A DNA stretch of 5,960 bases from the NCBI GenBank assembly GCA_947581885.1, contig CANPWF010000111.1, positions 1-5,960 on the forward strand, read 5' to 3'. Below are positions 4,585 to 5,960 of this stretch, piece after piece; within the stretch, counting starts at the first letter, position 1; each line of letters opens with the position of its first letter. The position numbers were made by a program, and so were the translations under genes. This stretch comes from an uncultured Clostridia bacterium (GTDB lineage Bacteria > Bacillota > Clostridia > Christensenellales > Borkfalkiaceae). The notes under the pieces are model-generated. The model had not been told where the DNA came from, searched no databases, and was given only the letters and a program-made list of their open reading frames with translations.

Positions 4585-5355
4585 TCAAGAAATCTCTTTT
4601 TTGATGGTGCCGAGGGCGTTCTTTTCGAGCCGCGAGACCTGCGCCTGCGAGATGCCGACTTCCGCCGAGATCTCCGTCTGCGTTTTGCCCTCGTAATACC
4701 GAAGCGTCAGAATTTTGCGCTCCCGCTCGGTGAGGCGGGCGATCGCCTCGCGGAGGGCGACCCGCTCCGTCCAAATGTCGTCGCTCTGGCTCTCGTCGCA
4801 GAGCTGGTCCATGAGCTGCAACGTATCGCCCGACTTGTTGTAGACGGGTTCGGAGAGAGAAACGGGGTCGGAGATCGCGTCGAGCGCGTACACGACCTCC
4901 CTCTCCTTCACCTGCATCTCGGCGGCGATCCGCTCGATCGTCGCCTCTTCGTCCCGCTCTTCCAGCCCCTCGCGCACTTTCAGAATTTTATACGCCGTAT
5001 CGCGGATGGAGCGGGAAACGCGCAGGGAATTCCCGTCGCGAAGAAAGCGTTTGATCTCGCCGAGGATCATCGGGACGGCGTACGTCGAAAACTTCACGTT
5101 GAATTTGAGGTCGAAGTTATCGATCGCCTTGATGAGCCCCACACAGCCCGCTTGAAAAACGTCGTCCGCGTTGGCGTTCTTCGCCCAAAACCGCTTGACG
5201 AGCGACAGCACGAGCCGCATATTCCCGACGATGAATTCGTCTCTTGCCCTCTTATCTCCCGCTTTGAGCCTTTTCATCAGCTCGTCCATTTCCTTTGCGG
5301 ACAGCTTGGGGAGCCCCGAAGTGTCCACGCCGCAGATCACCACTTTGCTCAGCAC
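4585..5355 (-). CDS. sigG: RNA polymerase sporulation sigma factor SigG (forespore)
   Basis: The protein has 256 residues from GTG 5355, a normal length. Sigma-G drives late forespore gene expression, including spore protection and germination genes. Seen: the sigma-G-type N-terminus ICGVDTSGLPKL (7-18); region 2 from about 43 to 107, with DDVFQAGCVGLIKAIDNF and KFSTYAVPMILGEIKRFLRD; region 3 with ISDPVSLSEPVYN (161-173); and region 4 with the helix-turn-helix about 224-243 (KTQTEISAEVGISQAQVSRL). The start is set by a perfect AGGAGG (5366-5361), five bases before the GTG. The in-frame ATG at 5412 is rejected because it overlaps the promoter -35 and lacks an SD. It follows sigE by 73 bp in the order usual for spore formers and precedes ymxH. 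Confidence 0.95.
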   Translation of the reverse strand: MLSKVVICGVDTSGLPKLSAKEMDELMKRLKAGDKRARDEFIVGNMRLVLSLVKRFWAKNANADDVFQAGCVGLIKAIDNFDLKFNVKFSTYAVPMILGEIKRFLRDGNSLRVSRSIRDTAYKILKVREGLEERDEEATIERIAAEMQVKEREVVYALDAISDPVSLSEPVYNKSGDTLQLMDQLCDESQSDDIWTERVALREAIARLTERERKILTLRYYEGKTQTEISAEVGISQAQVSRLEKNALGTIKKEIS

Positions 5356-5380
5356 GATTCCCTCCTCGATCGAACAAAGC

Positions 5381-5411
5381 AAGTATCGGCGAAACGGCAA
5401 CTTTCTATTCA
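5381..5411 (-). promoter_or_regulatory. Forespore-type (sigma-F/sigma-G) promoter of sigG
   Basis: On the minus strand, TGAATA (5411-5406) is followed by GATACTT (5387-5381), with 18 bases between GAATA and GATACTT. The known Bacillus sigma-G consensus is GAATA, 17-18 bases, CATACTA; the -10 matches at 5 of 7. The predicted start, about 5374, leaves a short leader containing the AGGAGG. Confidence 0.65.
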
Positions 5412-5428
5412 TCGGAAATTCAGGAAGG

Positions 5429-5960
5429 TCAGACGAGCTTGGAGATCTCCTTTTTCAACCGTTCGATGATCTTCTTTTCGAGGCGGGAGATGTAGCTCTG
5501 CGAGATGCCGAGCCGATCGGCAACGTCCTTTTGCGTCATCTCCTCCTTTCCGCCGAGCCCGAAGCGAAGGTCCATGATCTTGCGCTCCCGTTCGGGGAGT
5601 TTTTTGAGGGCTTCGCGGAGAAGTTCCTGCTCCACATTGGATTCCACCCCGCCGTACACCGTATCCGAATCGGTGCCCAAAACATCGGAAAGGAGGAGTT
5701 CGTTTCCCTCGAAATCGATGTTGAGGGGTTCGTCGAAGGAGACCTCGCTCTTCAACTTCACCGTGCGGCGAAGATACATCAGGATCTCGTTCTCGATACA
5801 GCGGGAGGCGTACGTCGCGAGTTTGATGTTTTTATCCGAACGGAAGGAGCCCACCGCCTTGATGAGCCCGATGGTGCCGATGGAGATGAGGTCGTCCCCC
5901 TCCACCCCCGTGTTCTCGAACTTGCGGGAGATGTACACGACGAGGCGGAGATTATGCTCG
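5429..5960 (-). CDS. sigE: RNA polymerase sporulation sigma factor SigE (mother cell), 5' end cut off
   Basis: 176 C-terminal residues are visible, read in frame from the right edge (EHNLRLVVYISRKFEN...). A GTG at 5938 is internal, not the start. About 60 N-terminal residues, including any pro-sequence cleaved by SpoIIGA, lie outside the window. Seen: region 2 with DDLISIGTIGLIKAV and IKLATYASRCIENEILMYLRR, nearly identical to known sigma-E; VSFDEPLNID, and ELLLSDVLGTDSD, typical of the sigma-E linker; and region 4 ending in the helix-turn-helix QKDVADRLGISQSYISRL. Sigma-E directs early mother-cell transcription after asymmetric division. The gene stops at 5429, 73 bp before sigG. spoIIGA is expected just beyond the right edge. 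Confidence 0.95.
   Translation of the reverse strand, partial: EHNLRLVVYISRKFENTGVEGDDLISIGTIGLIKAVGSFRSDKNIKLATYASRCIENEILMYLRRTVKLKSEVSFDEPLNIDFEGNELLLSDVLGTDSDTVYGGVESNVEQELLREALKKLPERERKIMDLRFGLGGKEEMTQKDVADRLGISQSYISRLEKKIIERLKKEISKLV

Noticed and set aside
4540..5469. A 309-residue plus-strand open frame over sigG
   Set aside because: It is antisense to a full-length, well-conserved sigma-G gene.

Overview
The window is GC-rich bacterial DNA from a Firmicutes/Clostridia-type genome of a spore-forming lineage. The reasons are the adjacent sporulation sigma factors sigE and sigG followed by a YlmC/YmxH gene, near-consensus sigma-A promoters, and a clostridial-type NfnA-NfnB pair. A more exact taxon cannot be read from the sequence alone.

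Layout. Positions 1-1706 (minus strand) hold nfnA and then nfnB, which runs off the left edge. They encode the small and large subunits of an NADH-dependent ferredoxin:NADP+ oxidoreductase (electron-bifurcating transhydrogenase) and are separated by a single base. Positions 1707-1881 form a divergent promoter region with one strong sigma-A promoter for nfnA and one for degV. The degV promoter has a 7-bp dyad around its -10 box. Positions 1882-2751 (plus strand) encode a DegV-family fatty-acid-binding protein, ending at a clear intrinsic terminator (2767-2793). Convergent to it, 2799-3470 (minus strand) encodes a small nitrilase-fold protein in which all three catalytic-triad positions are replaced: a probable pseudoenzyme.

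Positions 3471-4207 are non-coding. Their centre (about 3600-4070) is an island of dispersed-type repeats: several GC-rich hairpins, plus four units related to one motif with the loop GAGCGNAGTCGA, arranged as two inverted pairs. In the two clearest units the hairpin arms differ but keep pairing, which suggests selection for a structure. Open reading frames across this island look spurious.

Positions 4208-5960 (minus strand) hold sigE (5' end outside the window), sigG and ymxH, ending at an intrinsic terminator (4072-4108). A forespore-type promoter (GAATA, 18 bp, GATACTT) lies in the sigE-sigG gap. It fits the known logic in which the mother-cell factor sigma-E and the forespore factor sigma-G come from adjacent genes with separate timing. 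The two halves of the window (redox/lipid metabolism and sporulation) show no obvious functional link.
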